A stretch of DNA of 64,000 bases from Brassica napus (GCF_020379485.1 NC_063436.1:38383512-38447511); one strand, 5' to 3'; shown: positions 1 to 11,564, counted from the first letter of the stretch. Made by a program: numbers and translations. The notes: generated by a model from the letters alone, not told the origin.

Positions 1-2222
1 GCCTCTGTTTTGTGTTGATACCGGAAGAGCAGAGGAACAAGCTTGATGCTAAAAGTTCAAAAGCTATGTTCATTGGTTATTCTCCAACTCAAAAAGGGTA
101 TAAGTGCTATGATCCAGTATCAAGAAGAGTGTTAATCTCAAGAGATGTTAAAATTGTGGAATCTAAAGGGTACTATGAGGAGAAGAGTTGGGAAAACCTT
201 CAAGATATCTCACAAGAACCTTCAGATAGGGCAAACAACTTGAGAATCATTCTGGAGAGTCTAGGCATCAGTCAGTCTCGGAGAAGTGGGGTGCCAATGA
301 CTTTTCCTTCACCACCAGCTGCTGAAAACAATGAAGAAGAAGCACCAGTTTTTGAAACAGTCCATCCTGATCCTGAGGAGGACAATGAACCTGAATCACA
401 GCCACAAGAAGGAGATGATTCAGCAAGCACACATGATCAAGATGGAGCTGAATCTGATCAGTTTAATGGAGATCAAGGACAAGAAGAGACAGTGGTAGAA
501 GAGCAAGAAATTCAACCATTGAGAAGGAGTACAAGAGTGAAGAAACCATCCAAGTGGGTTGACACCAAAGTGTACTTCAACAACAATGCATTAGCTCATC
601 CTATCCAAGCAACATGTTCTTTTGCGAGTTATCCTCAAGAGCATGTAGTCTTCATCAGCAATCTGGATCAAGAGTATGTTCCAAAGACTTATGGAGAAGC
701 CATGGAGCATAAAGAGTGGAGAGAGTCAGTTGGAGATGAAGTTGGTGCCATGATCAAGAATGATACTTGGTATGAAACTGAGCTTCCCAAAGGGAAGAAA
801 GCTGTCACAAGTCGTCTGCTCTTTACCATCAAATATCTTGCCAATGGAAAACCAGAAAGGAGGAAGACAAGGCTGGTTGCAAGGGGTTATACTCAGGTGT
901 ATGGAGAGGATTATTTGGATACTTTTGCACCAGTAACAAAGCTCCACACAATCAGGATCATTCTCTCATTGGCTGTCAACCTAGAGTGGGATCTATGGCA
1001 GATGGATGTGAAAAATGCTTTTCTTCAAGGAGAATTGGAGGATGAAGTCTACATGAGACCACCACCAGGGCTGGAAAGCCTTGTCAAACCAGGGAATGTC
1101 CTGAGGCTAAAGAAAGAAATTTATGGGTTAAAGCAATCACCAAGAGCCTGGTATCACAAGCTAAGTACAACTCTTAATGGAAGAGGATTCATCAAGTCTG
1201 AAGCTGATCACACTCTCTTCACTCTCACATCTCAACGTGGGATTGTAATCATATTGATCTATGTGGATGACATCATCATCACAGGGATTGATAAGGAAGG
1301 TATCATCTTAACGAAAGCTTTTCTTAAATCTTCTTTTGATATTAAAGACTTGGGTGAGCTAAAGTACTTTCTAGGGATTGAGATATGCCGATCTAAAGAG
1401 GGGTTTTTCTTATCTCAAAAATAGTACACACTTGATTTGTTGAGTGAGGCAGGTGATCTTGGAGGAAAGAAAGCCAAAACTCCACTTGAAGATGGTTAGA
1501 AAGTGCTGCGCCAGGGGGAGTTTAAAGATAAACCCTTTGAAGATGCAAAACAGTATAGGAGAATGGTGGGAAAGCTCATCTACCTCACAATCACAAGACC
1601 TGATATTTGCTTTGATGTGAACCAAGTTAGCCAGCAGATTCAGGCACCAAAGATTCACCACTGGAACATGGTGGAAAGGATTCTAAGATATCTAAGAGAG
1701 GCGCCAGGCCAAGGAGTTTGGATGGGATTCAACAAAAGCACTGAGATAGTGGGATATTGTGATGCTGATTGGGCAGGAGATAGAGTTGATAGGAGATCAA
1801 CCACTGGATATTGCACATTTATTGGAGGCAATCTTGTGACTTGGAAGAGCAAGAAGCAGAAAGTAGTGTCATGCTAAAGTGCTGAGGCAGAATATAGAGC
1901 TATGAGGAAGCTCACAAGTGAACTAATATGGATCAAGGGGCTTCTTAAAGATTTGGGGATTGAGACTACAACACCAATCACTATGCACTGTGATAACCAG
2001 GCTGCTATACACATTGCTAGCAACTCAGTCTTCCATGAAAGGACTAAACACATTGAAGTGGATTGTCACAAGGTAAGACAAGCTGTAGAGCAGAAGATCA
2101 TCCTCCCTTGCTACACAAGAAGTGAAGATCAGCTGGCTGACATCTTTACTAAGGCTGCAAGCACCAAGGTTTGCGAGTTCATACTCTCCAAGTTAGGACT
2201 CGTAGATCTCTCATCACACTGA
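1..2222 (+). pseudogene. Ty1/copia pol, 3' part (integrase C-end, RT, RNase H), broken by stops
   Basis: This is the C-terminal part of a copia polyprotein, entering from the left edge of the window. Seen: an acidic linker after the integrase, then reverse transcriptase with the MDVKNAFLQGELEDEVYM block and the YVDD catalytic box (near 1258-1272), then RNase H (YCDADWAGD near 1756, HCDNQAAIHIAS near 1987, ending at 2222). All parts share one frame, but three in-frame stops interrupt it: TAG 1422-1424, TAG 1497-1499 and TAA 1875-1877. At 1497 the change looks like CAG to TAG, and at 1875 like TCA to TAA; both are inferences from the family consensus. Gag, protease and the integrase core lie outside the window. 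The element cannot supply its own reverse transcriptase. Confidence 0.93.
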
Positions 2223-2366
2223 TCCTCTTTGCCATGAAGTGTTCTACTCTTTTCCCTTTGCTTGTTTTTTTACCCCAAGTGGTTTTTCTAAGTAAAGGTT
2301 TTAATGAGGGACTACTTCATGGTATCCAAGCTTAACCAATCACCTATGGTTAAGCTTGAGGGGGAG
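2223..2366 (+). other. Copia 3' untranslated region and polypurine tract
   Basis: This non-coding spacer lies between the end of RNase H and the 3' LTR. It contains the segment with GTTTTTCTAAG and AAAGGTTTTAATGAGG that is common upstream of plant copia 3' LTRs. It ends in a purine run, GAGGGGGAG (2358-2366), directly against the LTR start. That is the expected position of the plus-strand priming site. Confidence 0.75.
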
Positions 2367-2796
2367 TGTTGACATGAAAACAGAAATAAAGAATGAAGAT
2401 GAAGAGATCAAGTTGGCTTACAGCTTTGAAGTGGGGACCTTGAGAAAACTACATTGATCACTTTGACGTTGTAAACCAAAGATCAGTTGCTGAAGATAAC
2501 ATATTTCCTACATTGATGCACTTTGATGCTGTAGAGATTCGCGGCACTGTTCACTACAGTCCAAAAGACGTTCAAAATTCAAAATATAGCTGTTGGAAAT
2601 ATAGCTGTTGGAACCTTATCTCTTTATCTTCTTCCTAAATCTTTTGTATGTATTGTGTGGCTATAAATAGCTTTCTGTGAACACTTAAGAAGATTAAGAA
2701 AATAATTCTCTCTCTTTCTCTCTCTCTTGTTCTTCATGTTCTTCATTCTCTAGAAACTAAACATTTACTAAATCTCTTACTCTCATAATTCTAACA
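2367..2796 (+). repeat. 3' LTR of the copia element
   Basis: The 430-bp LTR begins TGTTGACATG and ends TTCTAACA, giving the canonical TG...CA ends. It carries a TATA box, CTATAAATAG, at 2661-2670, followed by a CT-rich stretch (about 2705-2735) typical of the transcribed leader. The 5' LTR is outside the window, so divergence and target duplication cannot be measured. The five bases after it, CTATG, are the expected right-hand target copy. Confidence 0.85.
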
Positions 2797-3052
2797 CTAT
2801 GACGAAGGACGACTGAAGCAAGTATCATCGGTGAATATCGTCACGGCTCCAGATTCGAATTAGCCATTGGTGCTCGAACAGCTAAAGGAAGATACGACTA
2901 TCGCAAGTATCATGCTTCTGCCAGTAAAGTTTAAACCTTTAGTGTTTATACGTTGTTGATGAGATCGAAGATGTAGTTTTTAATAAGTTAATAGATGAAC
3001 TGGTTTAAGTTTAAGTCTCTAGTTAGTGTTTGTAAACTGTAAAGTTCATTCC
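2797..3052 (+). other. Unassigned host-like fragment between two LTR elements
   Basis: About 130 bases read openly on the plus strand (roughly 2799-2932), giving a basic peptide that includes [16 protein letters not shown] and RYDYRKYHA, then a stop. AT-rich sequence resembling a 3' UTR follows. I do not recognise the family. It could be the last exon of a gene cut off by the copia insertion, with the gypsy element later splitting its 3' UTR. Sequence resuming at 10001 would be the continuation. Confidence 0.3.
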
Positions 3053-4137
3053 TGTTGTAGTACCCACGACTGAGGTTCCCATTATCCGCAAAGGTCCTAC
3101 CACAAGGTCCGGTTCAAGAGTTATAAGAGCTGGATTTGCCAAAGCTGTCCAGGAGTTGCTTGCACAGGAACAAACCGGGTTCAAGCAACTATTGATCCAG
3201 GAGTTGTCTGACTTGAAGCTGGAAGACACCGGTGAACCACTAGAGGTTCCAGACCCTGTCCATTCGAGCCAGTTCTCCTCCATTGGCCAGAATGAAGCCG
3301 GCCTGACCATTTCCACCTTCATACTCAATCCATCCAACCAACTTGCTTCTGGTTCAGAGATATAGCCGACCATCAGAAGGAGTAGTATGTGTTGTACTCT
3401 TTTTCCTTATCGAGGTTTTGTCCCACTGGGTTTTCCCAAAAGGTTTTAATGAGGCAACAAGCAAGCATACTATGAGTTCTGATCCGGACATCTCAAACCG
3501 CGACCGGTCTATTATTTTCTTTATTTTATTTCGGTTAAGACTTTGGCCATTTGTCTAGGCCCTTTTTATCTTTAAAGTCCAGTAAGGAACATCTATTTAA
3601 ACCCTTGTAGTTGCCAACTTTTCGGCCAAGTCTTTTTATGAAATCGTTTTTGCTTTAGCAAAGAAACCCTAAGTCTTTCAGTTGTGTGAAACATTGAGAG
3701 CAGCCGTGTGACATATCAAAGAGCCGATCCATTGTTCTTTGTGGCGTCCATCGATCCATTCCATTCCTTGTCTGAATCTTGAGAGAGACATACGTCCAAC
3801 AAGAGCCGGATCCATATCTATCTTCCTATCAGACCTAGGCATCTTGCTGAGAGAGACATACGTCCAGCAGCAGATTCCATCCGCCAATCTACTCTTTTCT
3901 CTATCTTTTGTTTTAGATTTCATTCATCCAATTCCATAAAAACCAAAAGAATCATATCTTGTTTCTGTTTTTGTTCCTATTGAAAACTCACTAAAGGTTC
4001 CTATCTGTTTCAGGATCGATCACAAGCAAGAGACGAGCCGGCCGGTACCATCCATCCGAGGCAAGGTTGAACCGCGGAACGGCCATCCGTCCGTCCGTCC
4101 GTCCATCCGTTCGACCCTCCGACCCGTGCCTACAACA
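3053..4137 (+). repeat. 5' LTR of the gypsy element
   Basis: The 1085-bp LTR begins TGTTGTAGTACCC and ends CCTACAACA. Its first 313 bases hold a copy of the polyprotein C-terminal coding segment (ending at 3365), which is not expressed as such here. A TATA-like TATTTAA lies at 3594-3600. A GTCC microsatellite near 4087-4105 is 8 bp longer than in the 3' LTR. Two copies of GAGAGAGACATACGTCCA occur near 3781 and 3850. Confidence 0.95.
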
Positions 4138-4140
4138 TTT

Positions 4141-4152
4141 TGGTATCAGAGC
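4141..4152 (+). other. Primer binding site (initiator tRNA-Met)
   Basis: TGGTATCAGAGC stands three bases after the end of the 5' LTR. This is the complement of the 3' end of plant initiator tRNA-Met and is the commonest primer site in plant LTR elements. It would start minus-strand DNA synthesis. Confidence 0.95.
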
Positions 4153-4489
4153 TGAAGTTTCCTGCAAAACTCAGTTCTTTCTGAACCCTAGCCATCACAA
4201 TTCAAAAAAAAATATTTACTTTTCTTTTTTTAAAAAATTTTCGGATTGTTCTCCAAGTTTTCGATTTTTGCATTTAAAAAAAAAAAAAATTAAAAGAAGT
4301 TTTACTTTCTTTCCAAGTTTTCGAAAATCAAAAAAAAATATTCATCTTTCCTTTTTCAACTTGATTCGATTTTATTCATAAATTTTAGCATTTACTTTTA
4401 GCCTTGGTCGATACTCAAGTATCCAACCCAAGCTACTATTTAATCCCTCTTGCCTCTAATTTTTCTTTGAGTATCTTTTCAGAGAAACT
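4153..4489 (+). other. Untranslated leader of the gypsy element
   Basis: This stretch is AT-rich with several A and T homopolymers and a repeated CTCCAAGTTTTCGA motif (near 4251 and again, as TTCCAAGTTTTCGA, near 4311). The 104-codon frame that crosses it from inside the LTR is composed of low-complexity sequence and is not a credible gene. Packaging and dimerisation signals would be expected here, but none can be recognised by eye. Confidence 0.6.
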
Positions 4490-5413
4490 ATGGGAGATGT
4501 AGGTCAAGATCAAGCGGCCATAAACGCTCAGCTCCTAGCCGACAATGAAGAGTTGAGGGCGAGCCTTAGGGCTATAACCGCCGAGCTTGCTCAGCTACGG
4601 CAGGGAGGCAGACCCAACGAACCTCGACCACCAGGAAGGAATCAGCCTGACCCGCATGACACTGACTCGGACGCGGACAGTACCGATGATACGCGCAGTC
4701 AGGGCGAAGAGAGGCCAAACCGGGGAGGGAGGAGGAACGCGCGAGGACCCCGGGCCCAAGTAGGAGGAGGCCGCGACCATAGAGGAGGTCGAGACCGAGA
4801 GGAGGAAGAGCCTTGGTTGGGAGGCAAGGCGCTTAAGCTTCATCCCCCAACGTTTGCTGGCAAGGTTGATCCGGATGCCTACATCGTGTGGGAGAAGCGC
4901 ATGGAGTACATCTTCGACTATTACCAATATAGTGAGGCCAAGAAGGTTGCCCTAGCAGCAGCCCAGCTGACGGACAATGCTCTTTCGTGGTGGGATCGAG
5001 ACGTTGCCAAGTCCGGGCCAGTGTGGAGAGCGCGTAATTGGACCGAGATGCGGACCAAGCTTCGCGCGAGGTACATTCCATCTTACTACCAGCGTGATGT
5101 GCTAAAACGCTTTCGTAAACTTACGCAGGGAACTAAGACTGTGGAGGAGTACTTTGAGGAGTTCGAGGCACTTAGGAATAAGCTTGAGACCGACGAGCCC
5201 GAAGAGACAATGATGTCCCAATTTCTGGAAGGGCTGCAAGACCGCATTGCCCGCAAGGTGGAGAGGCAACAGTATGAAGACTTCAACGACCTGTTGCACT
5301 TTGCTACGCAAGCCGAACAGCACATCAAGCGCAAGACGGCCAGCACCAACCGCAGCAAAACCTGCGTGGACTCAACCGGGCTCAAAGCAAGGCGACAAGG
5401 GCAAGACGATTGA
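4490..5413 (+). pseudogene. Gypsy gag (capsid-nucleocapsid), shifted out of frame near its end
   Basis: The first ATG after the leader opens a gag protein with a coiled-coil-like N-terminus (about residues 8-45), an Arg/Gly/Asp-rich linker (about 45-105), and a retrotransposon-gag capsid domain (about 115-290, with ALSWWDRDV and the YFEEFEALRNKL block). An A-run, AAAA at 5357-5360, carries one base more than the frame needs. Translation runs into a stop at 5413, while the zinc knuckle ([14 protein letters not shown], near 5518-5560) continues in another frame. CRM-type elements normally have one continuous gag-pol frame, so I read this as a one-base insertion rather than programmed frameshifting. 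Confidence 0.9.
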
Positions 5414-8400
5414 GATTGAGAGCCGATTCAAGACAAACCAGGCTGAATCGTCTAATGCATCCAAACCGGAGCAGGGTAAGACTCAAGCCCAAACATTGCG
5501 TACCCGTGATATCATTTGTTATAAGTGTCAGGGCAAGGGCCACTATGCTCGGGATTGTCCAAACAAACGAGTGATGGTCCTAAAGGGGGATGGCGAGTAT
5601 GAATCCCAAGATGAGGCAGAGGCCACGGCAGTGATCTCTGATGAAGAAGTAACCGACTACCCAGAGACCGGCGAGCTGCTAGTGACCCGGAGAGCTCTTA
5701 GCACCCTCTTTGATCCAGAGACCATCCAGCGGGAGAACATATTTCACACAAGATGTAGTGTTGATCACAAGGTATGTAGTTTGATCATAGATAGCGGATC
5801 TTGTACTAACGTGGCTAGCAAGTATCTTGTTGATAAGCTAGGGCTGGTCAAAACTGCCCATCCTCGGCCATACCGTCTCAAATGGCTCAATGATGAGACT
5901 GAGCTCAAGATTGCCGAACAAGTTGTTGTGTCCTTCAGTATTGGCAAGTACCAAGACCAGGTCAAGTGTGATGTTGTGCCCATGCAAGCCGGCCATATAC
6001 TTCTAGGAAGGCCGTGGCAGTTTGACAAGGAGACTCTTCACCATGGACGCACCAACATCTATAGCTTCGTCCACAACAACAGGAAGCACAGCCTAGCACC
6101 TCTCAGCCCTCAAGAAGTTCATGATATGCAAAAGGCCATGACGCAGTCCGGCCAGGTAAGTAACACTAACCTTTACATGACTTCCGGACAAGTGCTTAAA
6201 TCATTACAACATGAGACACAGGTGCTACTAATGATCTTTAAGGAAGGTTGTTTTGCAGGTCTAGAAGCTCCTGAAGTACCGGACGTAGTACAAGACCTCA
6301 TGGGACGTTACAAGGATGTCTTTCCTGATGAGATTCCAGCCGGTTTACCCCCTGTCCGTGGCATAGAACATCAGATCGACCTTGTACCCGGCGCGCCACT
6401 ACCAAACCGAGCTGCTTACAGTGTCAACCCTGAGGAAGCCAAGGAGCTGGAGCGGCAGGTCCAAGATCTCATGGACAAAGGCTACATCCGCGAGAGCCTT
6501 AGTCCCTGTGCGGTCCCGGTCCTACTAGTGCCTAAGAAGGATGGGACGTGGCGCATGTGTGTGGACTGCCGAGCCATCAACAACATAACCATCAAATATC
6601 GGTACCCTATACCCAGATTAGATGATATGTTGGATGAACTGAGTGGGTCTGTTGTGTTTTCTAAGATTGATCTCAGGAGTGGATACCATCAAGTCCGCAT
6701 GAAGGAAGGAGATGAGTGGAAAACTGCCTTCAAGACCAAGCAAGGTCTATATGAGTGGCTGGTGATGCCGTTTGGCCTTACCAACGCCCCTAGTACCTTC
6801 ATGAGACTCATGAATGAGGTCCTCCGACCTTACATTGGTAAATTCGTGGTTGTATACTTTGATGATATCTTGATTTACAGCAGGTCTTTAACTGAACACA
6901 TGGGACACCTAGAACAGGTTTTGAAAGCCTTAAGGCAAGAAGGCCTTTATGCTAACCTTAAGAAATGTGTATTCTGCACTTATCAGTTGGTATTTTTAGG
7001 CTTTGTTGTGAGTTCACAGGGACTGAAGGTTGATGAAGAGAAGATCAAGGCGATACAATACTGGCCGACTCCGACCACGATCGGACATATCCGCAGCTTC
7101 CATGGACTGGCCAGTTTCTATCGACGATTTGTGAAGGACTTCAGTACCATTGCCGCCCCAATGACCTCCGTGATCAAGAAGAATGTAACCTTTGCTTGGG
7201 GTCCTGCCCAAGAGGAGTCTTTCAACAGGCTTAAATATAGCTTGACACATGCACCGGTTCTAACTCTTCCTAACTTTGATAAACCTATTGAGATTGAGTG
7301 TGATGCTTCCGGGACAGGAATAGGAGCCGTGCTGACCCAAGGAGGCCGGCCAGTGGCCTTTTTCAGTGAGAAATTGAGTGGAGCCGCCCTCAATTACCCC
7401 ACCTATGATAAAGACCTATATGCTCTAGTAAGGTCGCTTGAAACTTGGCAACGTTATCTTTTGTCTAAAGAGTTTATTATTCATACAGATCATGAGACTC
7501 TTAAGCATTTGAGGGGCCAGACCACACTCAAGAAGAGGCATGCTAGGTGGCTGGAGTTCGTGGAAACTTTTCCTTATGTGATCAAGTACAAGAAGGGAAA
7601 GGACAACATAGTGGCCGACACCCTATCCCGGCGCCACACACTCATTACCACCATGGAGGCTAAGATCATGGGTTTTGAGCAACTCAAAATGTCTTATGAA
7701 ACTGACCCTGACTTTTCTGAGCTTTACAGTAACACGGCTAAGGGGGCCATGGGTCCATTCTATCAGCAGGACGGGTTCCTCTTCAAGGAGAAATGCCTGT
7801 GTATTCCTCATGGTTCCATGCGAGATTTACTGACCAGAGAAGCTCATGGGGGTGGGTTGATGGGGCATTTCGGTCGGGACAAAACTCTGAGCGTCCTGTC
7901 CGACCACTTCTATTGGCCCCGGATGAGGCGCTACGTCGAGAGCCTTTGCGCCAAGTGCACTGTCTGTCTCAAAACCAAATCCAGGTTGCATCCTTATGGA
8001 TTACACATGCCTTTACCTATTCCTATTGCACCGTGGGTCGACCTGTCTATGGACTTTGTGCTGGGCTTGCCCAAGATAGAACACAAGGATTCTATTTTTG
8101 TTGTAGTGGACAGGTTCTCCAAGATGGCACACTTCATTCCGTGTTCCAAGACCAATGATGCAAGCCAAACCGCTGATCTCTTCTTCAAGGAAGTGGTGCG
8201 CTTACATGGAGTGCCTCGTACCATCGTGTCCGACCGAGACACAAAATTTCTCAGCCACTTCTGGAGGACATTGTGGAAAAAACGTGGAACCAAGCTCCTT
8301 TTCTTGACCACTTGCCATCCACAGACTGATGGACAGACCGAGGTAGTAAACCGTACACTCTCTCAGTTATTGAGGGCTACGGTGGGTAAGAATCTTAAAA

Positions 8401-9230
8401 ACTGGTTGAGTGGCTTGCCTTTCATTGAGTTTGCTTATAACCATGCAAGGCACTCTATTACTAACCTCTCCCCTTTTGAGATCGTGTAAGGCTTTAGACC
8501 AGAGACGCCCATGGACCTAGCCGCATTGCCACCAGCCATGCAAGTCAGCCAGAGTGGTGACAAAAAGGCTGAGTTTGTGAAGAACATGCACCGGCAAGTC
8601 AAGGAGACTTTGGAGAAGAAGGCTGAAAGGAACCGGATTAAGCTCAAAAAGGGGCGCACAGAAGTTATCTTCCAACCAGGCGACTGGGTGTGGCTCCACA
8701 TGAGGCCAGAACGGTTTCCGGAAGAGAGGAAGAGCAAATTATCCCCACGAGGGGACGGACCATTCCGAGTGCTCGATCGGATCAATGATAATGCCTACCG
8801 GCTAGAACTGCCAGGTGAGTTCCAAGTTTCCCGAACGTTCAATGTGTCTGACTTGTCTCCTTATATTGCAGATGACGGAGATGTTCTGAGGACAGAACCT
8901 GTTCAAGAGGGAGGGGATGTTGTAGTACCCACGACTGAGGTTCCCATTATCCGCAAAGGTCCTACCACAAGGTCCGGTTCAAGAGTTATAAGAGCTGGAT
9001 TTGCCAAAGCTGTCCAGGAGTTGCTTGCACAGGAACAAACCGGGTTCAAGCAACTATTGATCCAGGAGTTGTCTGACTTGAAGCTGGAAGACACCGGTGA
9101 ACCACTAGAGGTTCCAGACCCTGTCCATTCGAGCCAGTTCTCCTCCATCGGCCAGAATGAAGCCGGCCTGACCATTTCCACCTTCATACTCAATCCATCC
9201 AACCAACTTGCTTCTGGTTCAGAGATATAG
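5361..9230 (+). pseudogene. Gypsy pol (protease, RT, RNase H, integrase) with LTR-encoded tail
   Basis: Downstream of the frameshift the frame holds, in order: zinc knuckle; aspartic protease (IIDSGSCTN near 5785); RT with YFDDILIYS near 6856; RNase H with [13 protein letters not shown] near 7291; integrase with the HHCC zinc finger (CAKCTVC near 7951) and the D, D, E residues in [15 protein letters not shown] and TDGQTEVVN; then a GPY/F module (GDGPFRVLDR, near 8755). A TAA at 8487-8489 falls where family members have Tyr, cutting off the last 247 codons. Beyond it the frame stays open to 9230. The polypurine tract is itself translated, and the final ~104 residues are encoded by the 3' LTR and contain RKGPTTRSGSR and FAKAVQELL. 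Confidence 0.93.
8904..8917 (+). other. Polypurine tract of the gypsy element
   Basis: AAGAGGGAGGGGA stands directly before the TG of the 3' LTR and would prime plus-strand synthesis. It is translated as part of the polyprotein frame (reading QEGGD), so it is under both coding and priming constraint. Confidence 0.85.
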
Positions 9231-9995
9231 CCGACCATCAGAAGGAGTAGTATGTGTTGTACTCTTTTTTCTTATCGAGGTTTTGTCCCACTGGGTTTTC
9301 CCGAAAGGTTTTAATGAGGCAACAAGCAAGCATACTATGAGTTCTGATCCGGACATCTCAAACCGCGACCGGTCTATTGTTTTCTTTATTTTATTTCAGT
9401 TAAGACTTTGGCCATTTGTCTAGGCCTTTTTTATCTTTAAAGTCCAGTAAGGAACATCTATTTAAACCCTTGTAGTTGCCAACTTTTCGGCCAAGTCTTT
9501 TTATGAAATCGTTTTTTGCTTTAGCAAAGAAACCCTAAGTCTTTCAGTTGTGTGAAACATTGAGAGCAGCCGTGTGACATATCAAAGAGCCGATCCATTG
9601 TTCTTTGTGGCGTCCATCGATCCATTCCATTCCTTGTCTGAATCTTGAGAGAGACATACGTCCAACAAGAGCCGGATCCATATCTATCTTCCTATCCGAC
9701 CTAGGCATCTTGCTGAGAGAGACATACGTCCAGCAGCAGATTCCATCCGCCAATCTACTCTTTTCTCTATCTTTTGTTTTAGATTTCATTCATCCAATTC
9801 CGTAAAAACCAAAAGAATCATATCTTGTTTCTGTTTTTGTTCCTATTGAAAACTCACTAAAGGTTCCTATCTGTTTCAGGATCGATCACAAGCAAGAGAC
9901 GAGCCGGCCGGTACCATCCATCCGAGGCAAGGTTGAACCGCAGAATGGCCATCCGTCCGTCCATCCGTTCGACCCTCCGACCCGTGCCTACAACA
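8918..9995 (+). repeat. 3' LTR of the gypsy element, partly coding
   Basis: The 1078-bp LTR is nearly identical to 3053-4137. By hand I count 10 substitutions, nine of them transitions, plus a 1-base T-run change and loss of two GTCC units. The first 313 bases are coding and end at the TAG 9228-9230. The TATA-like TATTTAA is at 9459-9465. Confidence 0.95.
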
Positions 9996-10000
9996 ATTCC

Positions 10001-10219
10001 TCTATCATCTGGGCATCTTGTTTTGATCCATCTTAGGTTCTGATGTGGAATGTTTGGCGGAAATGACTAGGAAGTACAAAATATTATTGGTTATGGGTGT
10101 GATAGAGAGGGAAGGCTATACGTTACATTGCACCGTCTTTTTTTTTACTGACAAGGTCAATTTTTTGGTAATCACATGAAACTCATGCCTACAACTCTTG
10201 AACGTTGCATCGGGGGTTT
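10001..10219. other. Unassigned sequence between gypsy element and LINE relic
   Basis: I see no gene here. A T-run at 10138-10147 is present. The sequence may be a decayed upstream part of the LINE or the continuation of the host fragment left of the gypsy element. Confidence 0.4.
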
Positions 10220-10955
10220 GAAGTAGACGTCGTGAAGCGGTGGATGTTTCACTTTGGAGATTCAAAGGAGACAAATTCAAAAACACGTTTATTACAAAAG
10301 AAATATACAATATGCTGAGGCAAGAGGATGAGCAGCTAGAATGGGCGAAGGATATTTGGTTTTCACATAGAACACCAAAATATACTTTTCTCACTTGGCT
10401 ACCAATGAAAAATAGGCTTTCCACTGGTGATCGCATTGAAAGTTGGCAAACAGGACAGAGAGTGGATTGTGTTCTGTGTGGTCATCCTCAGGAAACACAC
10501 AATCACTTGTTCTTTGAATGTGGGTACTCTTCAAGTTTATGGCATTCACTAATGTTTGTGTTCCTGTGCAGTAATGGTATGGGATGAGCTTCTCCCGCTT
10601 CTGCATTTCAGGGAGTATAATAGTCTGCAACTTTTGATACTTAGTTATACCTTCCAAGCGACTATATATCATCTTTGGCGGGAAAGAAATAATAGGAGGC
10701 ATGGGGAGAAAGCAATGCCATGGACTCGATTAGCTCTTCTTGTTGACAAGACAATTCAGAACAAGCTAACTACTCTTCGTGAGCAAGAGCAGGTGAAGTA
10801 TGAAGGCGGCCTCAGGTTGTGGTTTGCAACTCGTCAAGTTTAACATTTTTGGTAACAAAATGTTTAGATTTGATTTGATCGTTTGATAGAGAATATCATG
10901 TTGTAAACAGAAGTATTTTGGTTTTGAATTAATTTAACATTTATTCAAAAAAAAG
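10220..10955 (+). pseudogene. LINE (L1-type) 3' relic with reverse-transcriptase zinc-binding domain
   Basis: The frame 10240-10587 carries the zf-RVT domain found at the C-terminus of plant L1-type reverse transcriptases. Diagnostic blocks are WFSHRTPKYTFLTWL, NRLSTGDRI and the zinc ligands in CVLCGHPQETHNHLFFEC. A frameshift near 10560-10580 moves the reading to a second frame that ends the protein (IYHLWRERNNRRHG, stop at 10843). A short 3' UTR and an A-rich end (10947-10955) follow, as expected for a retroposed LINE. The catalytic RT core and endonuclease are absent, so this is a 5'-truncated, broken copy. Confidence 0.88.
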
Positions 10956-11561
10956 TTATATAAATTCTTATGAATGGTATAAAACTCCCTTATAAATGGT
11001 AAATAAACATTTATAAATAATTTATAAACTCTTATAAATTATTTACAAGTCCTTACAAATGATTTATAAACTTTTATAAATAATTTACAAACTACTCTTA
11101 AATGATTCATAGACCCTTATAAATGATTTATTAACCATTACAAATGATTTATAAGTTTCTATAAACGATCCACAAACCCTTATAAATGATTTATAGAGCT
11201 TTAAAAATAATTTATGAACCATATAAATAGTTTGTATAATATTATAAATTGTTTATATAATTTTATAAATGATTTATAAACCTTTAAATATAGGCTCTAA
11301 TCGGTAATCATTAAAATCTAAATAAAAAAGAGTAAGAAAATAATGAATAGAAACAAAATAAAAGGAATGAAAAAAATATTTATTATTTTTGTTCCATATC
11401 AATTTTGATGCCAAATGTTTTTGTTCTATAGTTCCTTAAAATTTAAGGAGTGACGAAGAATTAGACACAACAAAAGTTCTTCAAAAATGGTGTAACTCTT
11501 AAAGAACGAGTAGGAATGATTATTCCCCTTAGTTCCATATTCACCCTTTATACCCATAGGT

Positions 11562-11564
<3 letters not shown>

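Larger units (their letters stand above)
3053..9995 (+). mobile_element. Complete Ty3/gypsy retrotransposon, CRM-like chromovirus
   Basis: A 6.94-kb element with two LTRs, a tRNA-iMet primer site, gag-pol, a polypurine tract and a perfect ATTCC duplication. Domain order is gag, zinc knuckle, protease, RT, RNase H, integrase, GPY/F; the integrase position after RNase H makes it Ty3/gypsy. No chromodomain is visible. The frame instead continues through the polypurine tract into the 3' LTR, a feature known from the centromere-associated CRM clade. The LTRs differ by about 10 substitutions plus two small indels over about 1080 bp (my hand count), so insertion is recent. One frameshift and one nonsense codon break the polyprotein. 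CRM assignment is an inference from the tail, not proven. Confidence 0.93.
3048..10000. repeat. Target site duplication ATTCC flanking the gypsy element
   Basis: The five bases ATTCC occur at 3048-3052, directly before the 5' LTR, and again at 9996-10000, directly after the 3' LTR. A perfect 5-bp duplication is the expected integrase footprint. It fixes both element ends and shows a single insertion event without later recombination between neighbours. Confidence 0.95.

Noticed and set aside
3156..3365. Open frame in the 5' LTR as a separate gene
   Set aside because: It is the LTR copy of the polyprotein C-terminus and has no start or promoter of its own here.
4067..4381. Frame crossing from the 5' LTR into the leader
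   Set aside because: It is built from the GTCC microsatellite and A/T runs, and crosses the primer binding site.
5354..5362. Programmed +1 frameshift between gag and pol
   Set aside because: CRM-type elements normally use one frame, and a single extra A in a homopolymer is more simply a mutation or sequencing error. No known slippery context is evident.
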